Assembly: GCA_964616395.1 (NCBI GenBank)
Contig: CAZTUT010000006.1
Location: forward strand, 1-41,396
From: JALHMQ01 sp964616395
GTDB taxonomy: Bacteria > Pseudomonadota > Gammaproteobacteria > Burkholderiales > Burkholderiaceae_F
Direction of reading: 5' to 3'
DNA: 41,396 nucleotides
The notes beneath the pieces are model-generated. The model was not told the origin of the DNA. It made no database searches and saw only the letters and a program-made list of their open reading frames with translations. Within the stretch, counting starts at the first letter, position 1, and the number at the start of each line of letters is the position of its first letter. This document shows positions 1 to 6,399 of the stretch, piece after piece. Made by a program: the position numbers and the translations under genes.

Positions 1-375
1 AGTCCAACCGAGTACTGGATCGTCACGCGACAGCCGGCGTTGCTCGACCGCGTCGTCGAGGCGCTGCGGCCTGGCGCGACTGCACTGGCCTGCGCGGTCG
101 ACCGCAGCGCGGGCACGGTGGGCATCGCGCTTCAAGGCGAAGACATCGATCAATGGCTGGCAAGACTGGTGGACGCTGCAGCGCTGCCCGCGCGCGCCGG
201 GCAGGCCACGCGGGCGCGCTGCGCCGATCTGCCCGTGGTGCTGCTGCGCGTGGAAGCACAGCGCGCCTGGTTGCTGGTGGAGCGGCCCGTGGCCGACTTC
301 GTGGTCGGGTGGCTGCTTGCCGCCCGCGATCGGATGACGGCGTCAGGCCGGCTCGACCCCAACCCGATGGCGTGA
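1..375 (+). CDS. C-terminal part of a sarcosine oxidase gamma subunit-like protein (5' truncated)
   Basis: The reading frame is open from the first base and ends at TGA 373-375, so only the last 124 residues are present. The remnant begins SPTEYWIV and contains VDRSAGTVGIALQG, VVLLRVEA and RPVADFVVGWLLAARD. This order resembles the C-terminal half of heterotetrameric sarcosine oxidase gamma (SoxG/GcvT-like) proteins: a G/SPxEYW/L strand, a VDxS helix and a final RSxADYxWxWLL helix. In such complexes the subunit helps the folate-linked demethylation of sarcosine to glycine and methylene-THF. The identification rests on pattern resemblance only, and no sox partner genes are visible because the window starts here. 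It could equally be another GcvT-fold protein. Confidence 0.45.
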   Translation, partial: SPTEYWIVTRQPALLDRVVEALRPGATALACAVDRSAGTVGIALQGEDIDQWLARLVDAAALPARAGQATRARCADLPVVLLRVEAQRAWLLVERPVADFVVGWLLAARDRMTASGRLDPNPMA

Positions 376-402
376 CGTGACGCGCTCCGCCCGTTGGCAC
401 GA

Positions 403-438
403 CAAAAAGGGCCGGCGGGGATAACCCCCGTCGGCCCT
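403..438 (-). terminator. Rho-independent terminator of the phasin gene
   Basis: A 13-bp stem (408-420 with 426-438, one G-T wobble) closes a 5-nt loop. On the minus strand it is followed by a T-run (complement of A404-A408). It lies 34 bases past the phasin stop codon and is oriented for the phasin transcript. It may also stop read-through from the rightward gene ending at 375. Confidence 0.85.
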
Positions 439-471
439 GACCTGCGGCTCCTCAGCCGAGCAGCGGACTGC

Positions 472-1041
472 TTAGTGCGACTTCTTGCCCTTGCCCTTGA
501 CGGCTTCGCCGGCAACAGCGCCCGCCTTCAGCGTGGCGGCGGTGGCGGCGGCCACGTTCGACTCCACCGCGTCGGCGACCTGCTTGGCGGCCTTGGCATA
601 GGTGTCGTAGGCGGCGTTCAGCGCCTGGGCCGCGCTCTTCAGCGCCGAGACGGCCGGCTCCGAGCCCTGCGGCGCGTTCTTGGCGGCGAACTCGACCAGC
701 TGGGCGACCTTGCGGTTACCTTCCGAGACCTGGGCGTCGACGATGCGCGAGAACTCGGCGCCGGCGCCGCTGGCGATGCCGTAGACGCTGCGGCTGTAGC
801 TGACGAACTTCTCCAGCGACGGCTGGGCCAGCGCGTTACCCAGCGCGGTCAGCTCCTGCACGTCGCGCGCGGCCAGCAGCGCCGAGGCCGACTGGGCAGT
901 CTCTTCCAGCGTGGCCTTGGTGGCGGCCAGGTTCAGATCGACCAGGCGCTCGGTGGCGTCGAACATCGTGTGCGACAGCGCCATCAGCGCGTCGAGCGAG
1001 TTCTTGTTCAGTTCCTGCAGTTGGGCGGGCGTGGCAAACAT
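472..1041 (-). CDS. phaP: Phasin (PHA granule-associated protein)
   Basis: The protein of 189 residues begins MFATPAQLQELNKNSLDALMALSH, a typical betaproteobacterial phasin (phasin_2 family) N-terminus. It is almost wholly helical and Ala-rich, and ends in a basic KGKGKKSH tail. Phasins coat polyhydroxyalkanoate granules, control their size and number, and are made in large amounts under storage conditions. The ATG at 1041 is chosen because AGGAG (1049-1053) lies 7 bases upstream. The frame is open further upstream, but those residues overlap the promoter. The gene is monocistronic, with its own promoter (1134-1161) and terminator (403-438). The only uncertainty is which phasin paralogue it is. 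Confidence 0.93.
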   Translation of the reverse strand: MFATPAQLQELNKNSLDALMALSHTMFDATERLVDLNLAATKATLEETAQSASALLAARDVQELTALGNALAQPSLEKFVSYSRSVYGIASGAGAEFSRIVDAQVSEGNRKVAQLVEFAAKNAPQGSEPAVSALKSAAQALNAAYDTYAKAAKQVADAVESNVAAATAATLKAGAVAGEAVKGKGKKSH

Positions 1042-1112
1042 GGTGAAGCTCCTGAAGGTTGGATTGAGTTGAATTGCGGTTTGATTTGACTTCGGATTCC
1101 TGAATCGCTCGT

Positions 1113-1130
1113 TTGTTGCGATGCACAAAA
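1113..1130. promoter_or_regulatory. Operator-like element at the phasin start site, copy 1
   Basis: The block TTGCGATGCACAAAA (1116-1130) lies over the predicted transcription start. With its flank it forms an interrupted palindrome with TTGT...ACAA ends (1113-1128). A second copy of the pattern TTGCnnYGCACnAAA lies at 1172-1186. TGC-rich sites at phasin promoters are the usual targets of the PHA-responsive repressor PhaR. Assignment to PhaR is inference, as no phaR gene is in the window. Confidence 0.5.
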
Positions 1131-1133
1131 CGA

Positions 1134-1161
1134 ATTCTAGGGGCGGCGCAGCTGAAGTCAA
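1134..1161 (-). promoter_or_regulatory. Sigma70-type promoter of the phasin gene
   Basis: On the minus strand TTGACT (1156-1161) and TAGAAT (1134-1139) are separated by 16 bases. This gives a transcription start near 1127 and an ~85-base leader before the phasin ATG. Confidence 0.75.
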
Positions 1162-1170
1162 GAAAAATTT

Positions 1171-1203
1171 ATTGCAGCGCACCAAATATTCCTGCGCGGC
1201 AAT
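1171..1203. promoter_or_regulatory. Operator-like element upstream of the phasin -35 box, copy 2, within an inverted repeat
   Basis: TTGCAGCGCACCAAA (1172-1186) repeats the pattern at 1116-1130, 56 bases away. It also forms the left arm of an imperfect inverted repeat: 1171-1181 against 1193-1203, 10 of 11 bases paired, 11-base spacer. It lies just upstream of the -35 box. The rest of the 322-base gap to nnrU holds nothing else I can name apart from the nnrU ribosome-binding site. Confidence 0.45.
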
Positions 1204-1363
1204 CGTTCCAGATTAAACAAGCGCTTTAGAGAAAGCGTACGCTCACTTCATAAATGAGCCGTCACGGAATCGGGATTTCCCGTCTCAGCGGGCCAGCACT
1301 GATCGTCGGCATGCGTCTGCTGCGCGATACTCCCGGCTTGAGTGGTCTTCCCCGGAGTACCTC

Positions 1364-1942
1364 ATGACGCTGCTGCTGGCCGGACTCGTGTTGTTTCTCG
1401 GCTCCCATTCGGTGCGTATCTTTGCCGACGACTGGCGCGCGCGCCGTATTGCTGTGCTCGGCCCGAATGGCTGGAAGGGCGTGTACTCGCTGATCGCGGT
1501 CGCCGGCTTCGTGGCGATTGTCTATGGCTATGCCGAGGCGCGTCAGGCGCCGGTGGTGCTGTTCCAGCCACCGGTCTGGACCCGCCATCTGGCCGCGCTG
1601 CTGACGCTGCCGGCCTTCGTGCTGCTGGCGGCCGCCTACGTGCCGGGCACGCGCATCAAGCGCGCGGTCGGCCATCCGATGGTGCTGGCGGTAAAGATCT
1701 GGGCGCTGTCGCACCTGATCGCCAACGGCATGCTGGCCGATGTGCTGCTGTTCGGCAGCTTCCTGGTGTGGGCGGTGCTCGACTACATGGCCGCCCGCCG
1801 GCGCGATCGCGCTGCTGGCACCGTCTACGTGGCCGGTCCGCTGTGGCGTGATGCGCTGGCGGTCGTCATCGGCCTAGTCGCGTGGGCGGCGTTTGCGATG
1901 TGGCTGCACCGGGCGCTGATCGGCGTCGCGCCTTTCGGCTGA
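1364..1942 (+). CDS. NnrU family integral membrane protein
   Basis: This is a 192-residue membrane protein. The N-terminal LLAGLVLFLGSHSVRIF followed by RxxxLGxNGWKGVYSL is the recognisable NnrU signature. Later come HPMVLAVKIWALSHLIANG and a C-terminal hydrophobic segment. About five or six hydrophobic stretches can be counted. NnrU was first described beside nitric oxide/nitrite reductase genes, but the family is widespread and its biochemical role is not settled. No denitrification genes are nearby. The ATG at 1364 is preceded by CGGAG (1353-1357). The gene appears to stand alone. Confidence 0.88.
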   Translation: MTLLLAGLVLFLGSHSVRIFADDWRARRIAVLGPNGWKGVYSLIAVAGFVAIVYGYAEARQAPVVLFQPPVWTRHLAALLTLPAFVLLAAAYVPGTRIKRAVGHPMVLAVKIWALSHLIANGMLADVLLFGSFLVWAVLDYMAARRRDRAAGTVYVAGPLWRDALAVVIGLVAWAAFAMWLHRALIGVAPFG

Positions 1943-1969
1943 CCAGCGCGGCAGCGTGACCCTTGGCTG

Positions 1970-1995
1970 CGCTGCGTCAGTACCTCGACGCAGCG
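1970..1995. other. Perfect 9-bp hairpin downstream of nnrU
   Basis: Arms 1970-1978 and 1987-1995 are exact inverted repeats around an 8-base loop, 28 bases after the nnrU stop. There is no T-run, so if it acts in termination it would not be a classic intrinsic terminator. Confidence 0.35.
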
Positions 1996-2038
1996 GCGGC
2001 GTAGCCTGCGGACATCGATCCGGCCGGCTGAGGTCGCC

Positions 2039-2335
2039 ATGAGCCACAAGCACGAGCAATTACTGCGCACGCTGTTCCACGATCCGGTCAGCAGCAACAT
2101 CCACTGGCGCGAGATCGAGTCGCTGCTGAACCATCTGGGCGCGCATATCGAACCGCTGTCCGGTGCGCGGCTGCGCGTGACGCTGAACCGGCGCGAAGGC
2201 ATCCTGCACCGGCCGCACCACGGCACCACGCTCGACCGCCACGCGGTTCAGCGCCTGCGCGAGTTTCTTGGCAGCGCCGGCGCCACGCCGTCGGCGGTCG
2301 AAGCAGCGCACGCGGCACGCGCCACGCCGGCCTGA
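2039..2335 (+). CDS. Solitary HicA-like (YcfA-type) small protein
   Basis: This 98-residue protein has the layout of the HicA-like family often annotated as a type II toxin: HWREIESLLNHLGAHIEPLSGARLRV, then a HRPHH segment and HAVQRLREFL. HicA toxins are double-stranded-RNA-binding-fold mRNA interferases with a catalytic His in a G-S-H-H loop. Here the aligned loop reads SGARLRV, without that His. No HicB-like antitoxin follows: the next gene, earP, starts 103 bases downstream. I therefore infer an RNA-binding or domesticated relative rather than an active toxin. The ATG at 2039 has GAGG about 6 bases upstream. Confidence 0.6.
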   Translation: MSHKHEQLLRTLFHDPVSSNIHWREIESLLNHLGAHIEPLSGARLRVTLNRREGILHRPHHGTTLDRHAVQRLREFLGSAGATPSAVEAAHAARATPA

Positions 2336-2425
2336 AGGCGGGCGGCTTCGCACCGCGGCCGACCCGGCGTACACACAAGAATCCGCCTCGCCACTTGCGC
2401 GGTCGATGGCGCGACGGCGCCAGCC

Positions 2426-2438
2426 GATAATCCGCCGA
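2426..2438 (+). promoter_or_regulatory. Possible -10 box giving a leaderless earP transcript
   Basis: GATAAT (2426-2431) ends 6 bases before the earP ATG, where a sigma70 transcript would be expected to start. No Shine-Dalgarno sequence precedes this ATG. No convincing -35 box is visible. Confidence 0.3.
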
Positions 2439-3526
2439 TGCGCTGGGACCTGTTCTGCCGCGTGATCGATAACTTTGGCGACATCGGCGTCTGCTGGCGG
2501 CTGGCCGCCGACCTCGCAGCGCGCGGCGACACCGTCCGCCTGTGGGTTGACGACGCCCGAGCGCTGGCCTGGATGGCGCCGCACGGCACAGCCGGTGTCG
2601 AGGTACGCGACTGGGCCGAAGCCGCGCAGGCCGAGCCGGCCGAGGTTGTGGTCGAGGCCTTCGGCTGCGATCCGCCCGAGGCGTTTGTTGCCCGAATGGC
2701 GGCGCGCGCGCCGCCGCCGCGCTGGATCAATCTGGAGTACCTGAGCGCCGAGCCCTATGTGGAACGCAGCCACCGGTTGCCGTCACCGCAACTCGCCGGC
2801 CCCGGCCGCGGGCTGACCAAGCACTTCTTCTATCCGGGCTTCAGCGCGCGCACCGGCGGGCTGCTGCGCGAGCCGGACCTGACGCAGCGGCAGCAGGCGT
2901 TCGACGCCGCGGCCTGGCTGGCGGCACAGCGCATCGCGGTCGCGCCCGGCGAGCGCCTCGTCAGCCTGTTCTGCTACGACAACCCGGCGCTGCCGGCACT
3001 GCTGGCCGCGCTGGACGATGCGCCCACGCTGCTGCTGGCAACACCCGGCCTGGCCGCCGCGCAGGTCCAGCGGCTCTGCGGCAGCGCGCAGCGCATCGGC
3101 GCATTGCGACTGCATCTGCTGCCCTGGCTGACGCAGCGCGACTACGACCATCTGCTGTGGGCCTGCGACCTGAACTGCGTGCGCGGCGAAGACTCGTTCG
3201 TGCGCGCGCAGTGGGCCGGGCGGCCGTTCCTGTGGCAGATCTATCCGCAGCACGACGGCGTGCACGCGGCCAAGCGTGCGGCCTTCGACGCGTTGTACTG
3301 GGCTGGCGCCGACCCGGCGCTGACCGCGGCCATCTGCGCCTCCTCGGCCGCGTGGAACGGCGAGCCGATCAATGGAATCGACGCCGACCGGCTGCCGCTG
3401 CCGCCGGCGGCCGACCGCGCCACCTGGGCGGCCTGGGCCGCCCATGCGCGCCGCTGGCGCGCGGCGCTGGACGCGTTGCCCGACCTGACGGCGAGCCTGC
3501 AGGCATTTGCGGCCGAAGCCCGCTAG
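2438..3526 (+). CDS. earP: EarP: EF-P arginine rhamnosyltransferase
   Basis: EarP transfers rhamnose from dTDP-L-rhamnose to Arg32 of elongation factor P in the cytoplasm, with inversion at the anomeric carbon. The 362-residue protein matches the family length and fold. The N-terminal DNFGDIGVCWRLA holds two acidic residues (D11, D15) equivalent to the catalytic/acceptor-binding pair known from Pseudomonas and Neisseria enzymes. The C-terminal nucleotide-sugar site is seen in RGEDSFVRAQWAG (from residue 249) and WQIYPQHDGVHAAK. The ATG at 2438 gives a start MRWDLFCRVIDNFGD exactly as in family members. Its target gene efp is next (137 bases downstream), the usual earP-efp pairing. Confidence 0.97.
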   Translation: MRWDLFCRVIDNFGDIGVCWRLAADLAARGDTVRLWVDDARALAWMAPHGTAGVEVRDWAEAAQAEPAEVVVEAFGCDPPEAFVARMAARAPPPRWINLEYLSAEPYVERSHRLPSPQLAGPGRGLTKHFFYPGFSARTGGLLREPDLTQRQQAFDAAAWLAAQRIAVAPGERLVSLFCYDNPALPALLAALDDAPTLLLATPGLAAAQVQRLCGSAQRIGALRLHLLPWLTQRDYDHLLWACDLNCVRGEDSFVRAQWAGRPFLWQIYPQHDGVHAAKRAAFDALYWAGADPALTAAICASSAAWNGEPINGIDADRLPLPPAADRATWAAWAAHARRWRAALDALPDLTASLQAFAAEAR

Positions 3527-3663
3527 AATCGCCGGCTTCGCATGGTGCGGCAGTCCTGCGCATCTCATTGCAGTACCGCCCCGGCGCCAGGCCGGGAATC
3601 GCGGCATCGCCGGCTCCGCTCGTCGCCCGGCCCGGGTCCGCGACCTCACTGAAGAGTCCAGTC

Positions 3664-4218
3664 ATGAAAATCGCGCAGGAAATCCGTCCCGGCAACGTCA
3701 TCATGCACGGCAAGGACCCGATGGTCGTGCTCAAGTCCGAGTACAGCCGCGGCGGCCGCAACGCCGCGACCGTGCGGATGAAGCTCAAGAGCCTGCTGTC
3801 GAACTCGGGCACCGAAGTGGTGTTCAAGGCCGACGACAAGATGGAGCAGATCATCCTCGAGAAGAAGGACTGCACCTACTCGTACTTCGCCGATCCGATG
3901 TACGTGTTCATGGACGCCGACTACAACCAGTACGAGGTCGAGGCCGAGAACATGGGCGACGCGCTGTCGTATCTGGAAGACGCGATGCCGGTGTCGGTGG
4001 TGTTCTACGAAGGCCGCGCCATTTCGGTGGAACTGCCGACCTCGCTGGTGCGCGAAGTCGTGCACACCGAGCCGGCCGTCAAGGGCGACACCTCGGGCAA
4101 GGTACTCAAGCCGGCAAAGCTGGCCACCGGTTTCGAAATCCCGGTGCCGATCTTCGTCAACACCGGCGACAAGATCGAGATCGACACCCGCACGCACGAG
4201 TACCGCAAGCGGGTCTGA
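3664..4218 (+). CDS. efp: Elongation factor P (Arg32 type)
   Basis: EF-P binds between the P and E sites of ribosomes stalled on polyproline stretches and promotes peptide-bond formation. The protein is 184 residues, the standard length, starting MKIAQEIRPGNVI. The tip of domain I reads SRGGRNAAT with Arg at position 32. This is the residue rhamnosylated by EarP, not the Lys34 of lysylated EF-P. Domains II and III (OB folds) are complete, ending GDKIEIDTRTHEYRKRV. The frame is open for about 500 bases upstream, but there it is only a shadow of earP. The ATG at 3664 gives the correct family N-terminus. A hairpin follows at 4241-4266. Confidence 0.98.
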   Translation: MKIAQEIRPGNVIMHGKDPMVVLKSEYSRGGRNAATVRMKLKSLLSNSGTEVVFKADDKMEQIILEKKDCTYSYFADPMYVFMDADYNQYEVEAENMGDALSYLEDAMPVSVVFYEGRAISVELPTSLVREVVHTEPAVKGDTSGKVLKPAKLATGFEIPVPIFVNTGDKIEIDTRTHEYRKRV

Positions 4219-4240
4219 TAGACCGGCGGACAGCGGTTCA

Positions 4241-4266
4241 ATCAGGGCGCCTGCGGGCGCCCTGAT
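4241..4266. terminator. Hairpin between convergent efp and GNAT genes
   Basis: A perfect 11-bp stem (4241-4251 with 4256-4266) and a TGCG loop lie 22 bases past the efp stop. It is followed only by CATTTAC, so the T-run is weak. It could serve efp. Confidence 0.65.
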
Positions 4267-4280
4267 CATTTACGGAGTCG

Positions 4281-4322
4281 GTCAACGCGCACTCATGCGC
4301 AGTCAACGCGAACTCAGCGCAA
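4281..4322. repeat. Two imperfect 21-base tandem copies at the GNAT stop codon
   Basis: GTCAACGCGCACTCA (4281-4295) is repeated as GTCAACGCGAACTCA (4302-4316) at a 21-base period. The minus-strand gene's TGA stop (4303-4305) lies in the second copy and the same TGA pattern recurs in the first. This suggests a small duplication at the gene's 3' end. Confidence 0.5.
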
Positions 4323-4908
4323 TGCGAAAGCGAAGACCCTCGCCGCCGCCGAATGCGGCCGGCAGCGTGAAGCGTTCGACCAGCACGCCGCCGTTGGCCG
4401 CGATCACCCGCTGCGAAGCGATGTTGTCCGGGTCGGTGGTGATGGTCACGCTGTCGAGCGCGGCGTCTTCGGCCGGCAGCTTCGCCAGCAGCAGCGCCAG
4501 CGCGCGCGAGGCCGCGCCGCGGCCGCGCTGCCACGGCACCACCGCGTAGCCGATATGACCCAGCACGTGCGGCGGCAGCGCGCTGCCGCCGCGCTGCCAG
4601 CGAAAACCGATGCTGCCGGCAAAGCAGTCGTCCTGCATGTTCCAGATCCAGTGAATGACTCCGGGCAGGCGCGCAACGTGGCTGCCATCGGGCAGCTCGA
4701 CCGGCGGCCCCTTGGCCTCGCGATCGACCTTGCCTGCCACGAAGGCCACGGGGTCGGCCTCGATCTGCGCCAGTTCCTGCGCCGACGTATCAATCACGGT
4801 GTTGGACGACCAGCCGCGGCGCAGCGCATCCGCATACCCCGGCAGATGCGCCAGCGACGGCACCACCAGCGCGAAGGCGTTGCCACCGGCAAGCGTGCGC
4901 CCGCTCAT
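4303..4908 (-). CDS. GNAT family N-acetyltransferase
   Basis: This 201-residue protein has the acetyl-CoA-binding motif of GNAT enzymes, VPWQRGRGAASRALALLL, preceded by the strand GHIGYAVV. The later DPDNIASQRVIAANGGV corresponds to motif B, where an Asn follows the bound CoA. The middle section HWIWNMQDDCFAGSIGFRW matches acetyltransferases that carry an indole-like substrate pocket, but the substrate cannot be predicted. Its ATG overlaps the stop of the upstream oxidase-like gene by 4 bases (ATGA at 4905-4908), so the two are translationally coupled. Confidence 0.85.
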   Translation of the reverse strand: MSGRTLAGGNAFALVVPSLAHLPGYADALRRGWSSNTVIDTSAQELAQIEADPVAFVAGKVDREAKGPPVELPDGSHVARLPGVIHWIWNMQDDCFAGSIGFRWQRGGSALPPHVLGHIGYAVVPWQRGRGAASRALALLLAKLPAEDAALDSVTITTDPDNIASQRVIAANGGVLVERFTLPAAFGGGEGLRFRIALSSR

Positions 4909-5486
4909 CGCAGCGCCTGCTGCAGGCGGTCGCCAACCAGACTGGCCGCCTGCGCGAAGCCGCCGATCACGCGCGCGGTGTGCGGCGTCACGCGCACCAG
5001 CGAGAAGTCGGCCAGATCGAAGATCGGCTCGGCCTGTGGGAAGCGGGCCAGGTAGATCGCGCGCGCCGCGGCGTGGTCGGCGCTGTCAGGCGCGATGAAC
5101 TCGACCGCACCGGTCAGCGATGCGCGGGCGCGCGCCTGCGGCGGTACCTCGGGCGTCTCGGCAGCCATCACCAGCAGGCTGACCGCGGCGTGCTCGGCCA
5201 TGTCGCGCGTGTGAGTAGCCAGCGCGCTGACGTGCAGCAACAGCGCGCCTGCGGAGCGATCGAGCGCGAACGGCACCATCGACACCGCCGGGTCGCCCCG
5301 GTGCAGCGTGGCCAGCGCGGCCACGCGCGCCTCGGCCAGCAGCGCGCGCAGCAGTGCGACCGGCTCGTCGCCTGCGGCCACTGCGGGTGTTGTCTCCGCC
5401 GCGGTGCGCGGTTCGGCGGCGAACCGGGACGCGGCTCGGGCGGCGAACCGGGGGTCGACTTCAGCGGGATGGTCGGGAGCAGGCAT
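4905..5486 (-). CDS. Pyridoxamine 5'-phosphate oxidase-like (HugZ-type split-barrel) protein
   Basis: The 193 residues contain a flavin-binding split-barrel pattern: LLAEARVAALATLHRGDPAVSMVPFALDRSAGALLLHVSALATHTRDM, then SLLVM, ARASLTGAVEF and YLARFPQAEPIFDLADFSLVRVTPHTARVIGGF. The last part is characteristic of HugZ/putative haem-utilisation or general-stress FMN-binding proteins, not of true PdxH. The expected role is FMN- or haem-linked redox chemistry. The first ~40 residues are Ala/Arg-rich and poorly conserved, so the ATG at 5486 is a choice; an open frame continues upstream. It is the first gene of a two-gene unit with the GNAT gene. Confidence 0.72.
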   Translation of the reverse strand: MPAPDHPAEVDPRFAARAASRFAAEPRTAAETTPAVAAGDEPVALLRALLAEARVAALATLHRGDPAVSMVPFALDRSAGALLLHVSALATHTRDMAEHAAVSLLVMAAETPEVPPQARARASLTGAVEFIAPDSADHAAARAIYLARFPQAEPIFDLADFSLVRVTPHTARVIGGFAQAASLVGDRLQQALR

Positions 5487-5622
5487 GAGCGGCCAGTGTC
5501 GCAGGATGGGCGGCAGCGCCGTGCCACGACAGCACGCGGCGCTTGTGGCATCTTGCGTGACCTTGGCCAACGCCGCAACCGACGGCACTGCGCCTCCCCA
5601 ACCCGGGCTCTCCCGTCGAAAC

Positions 5623-6315
5623 ATGCCACGCGTCACTTCCCGCTTCCGCCTCGCCTCACTTGCCCTTGCGGCGCTCGCCGTGGCCCCGCTGTGCTCGGTA
5701 CAGGCGCAGACGAAGGCACCGTCACCATCGAAAACGCCGGCGCAGACGTCCTCGCCGCTCACGACGCGGCTCGATGGCTCGGTCAACGTCTATCGCGACG
5801 CAGTCGGTCAGGTGGCGGGCTGCGCGCTGCGCGTGGTTGGCGTGGAGCCGCTGCCGGCCCCGCGCGAGGTGCTGCGCGCCACCGACCTGTCGCTGCTGAT
5901 CGGGGTCGACAGCTTTCTGGAAGGCGGCTCTGCGCTGGTGGGTGCCTCGTCGTACGAAGCCACCCCGGCGGCGTTGCGCACCAACCAGCCAACCACGCCG
6001 CTGCAGGTCAGCGACGGCTGGCTGCAGGCGGCCGGCGGTGAGCGCACGCGCGCGCTCGGCGGACAGCAGCAGCCGAACCCGAGCCAGCCCAACACGTACA
6101 CCTATCGCACTGCCGCGCTGCCGGCGCTCGACGTGATCAACGCCGCGCTGACCGAGCGCGAGGTCGATGCCGGCGTACAGCGGGCCGGCGAGACCCGGCC
6201 AGAGGTGCTGCGCGCGCGCCTGACGATGCCGGCGGCCGAGCGCCAGTCGCTGCTCGACTGCATGAACGCGCTGGCGGGCCGGGCGCGCGCGCAGGTCAAA
6301 CCCGCAGCGCGCTGA
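5623..6315 (+). CDS. Exported protein of unknown function
   Basis: The ATG at 5623 opens a 230-residue protein with a clear Sec signal peptide: basic MPRVTSRFR, a hydrophobic LASLALAALAVAPLC core and a VQAQT cleavage region. A low-complexity Lys/Pro/Ser/Thr stretch follows. The mature part, with two Cys residues (CALRVVG and LDCMNAL), has alternating polar strands and a C-terminal helix, and I recognise no family. A longer upstream frame is open but would bury the signal peptide, so it was rejected. It is divergent from the oxidase-like gene and convergent with the CoA-transferase gene. Confidence 0.6.
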   Translation: MPRVTSRFRLASLALAALAVAPLCSVQAQTKAPSPSKTPAQTSSPLTTRLDGSVNVYRDAVGQVAGCALRVVGVEPLPAPREVLRATDLSLLIGVDSFLEGGSALVGASSYEATPAALRTNQPTTPLQVSDGWLQAAGGERTRALGGQQQPNPSQPNTYTYRTAALPALDVINAALTEREVDAGVQRAGETRPEVLRARLTMPAAERQSLLDCMNALAGRARAQVKPAAR

Positions 6316-6344
6316 TCCGCGGTCGCCGTCTGGCCGACGGATCA
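6313..6344. other. Imperfect hairpin between convergent genes
   Basis: TGATCCG (6313-6319) pairs with CGGATCA (6338-6344), and part of the inner sequence can pair too. It begins at the stop codon of the exported-protein gene. There is no T-run. It is a possible bidirectional terminator before the leftward CoA-transferase gene end at 6400. Confidence 0.35.
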
Positions 6345-6399
6345 GGTACCGGCGCCACCCGCGCCGCTGCGCGCGCTGCAGATCGTCACCGGTGCCCGC

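Noticed and set aside
2039..2438. HicAB toxin-antitoxin module
   Set aside because: Only a HicA-like gene is present, its catalytic His is missing and no HicB-like frame exists in the following gap.
3157..3663. Long in-frame upstream extension of EF-P
   Set aside because: The extension lies mostly in an alternative frame of earP and carries low-complexity Arg/Ala sequence. The family N-terminus MKIAQEIRPGN starts at 3664.
5308..5622. N-terminal extension of the exported protein at 5623
   Set aside because: It is antisense to the oxidase-like gene and would place the clear signal peptide in the middle of the protein.
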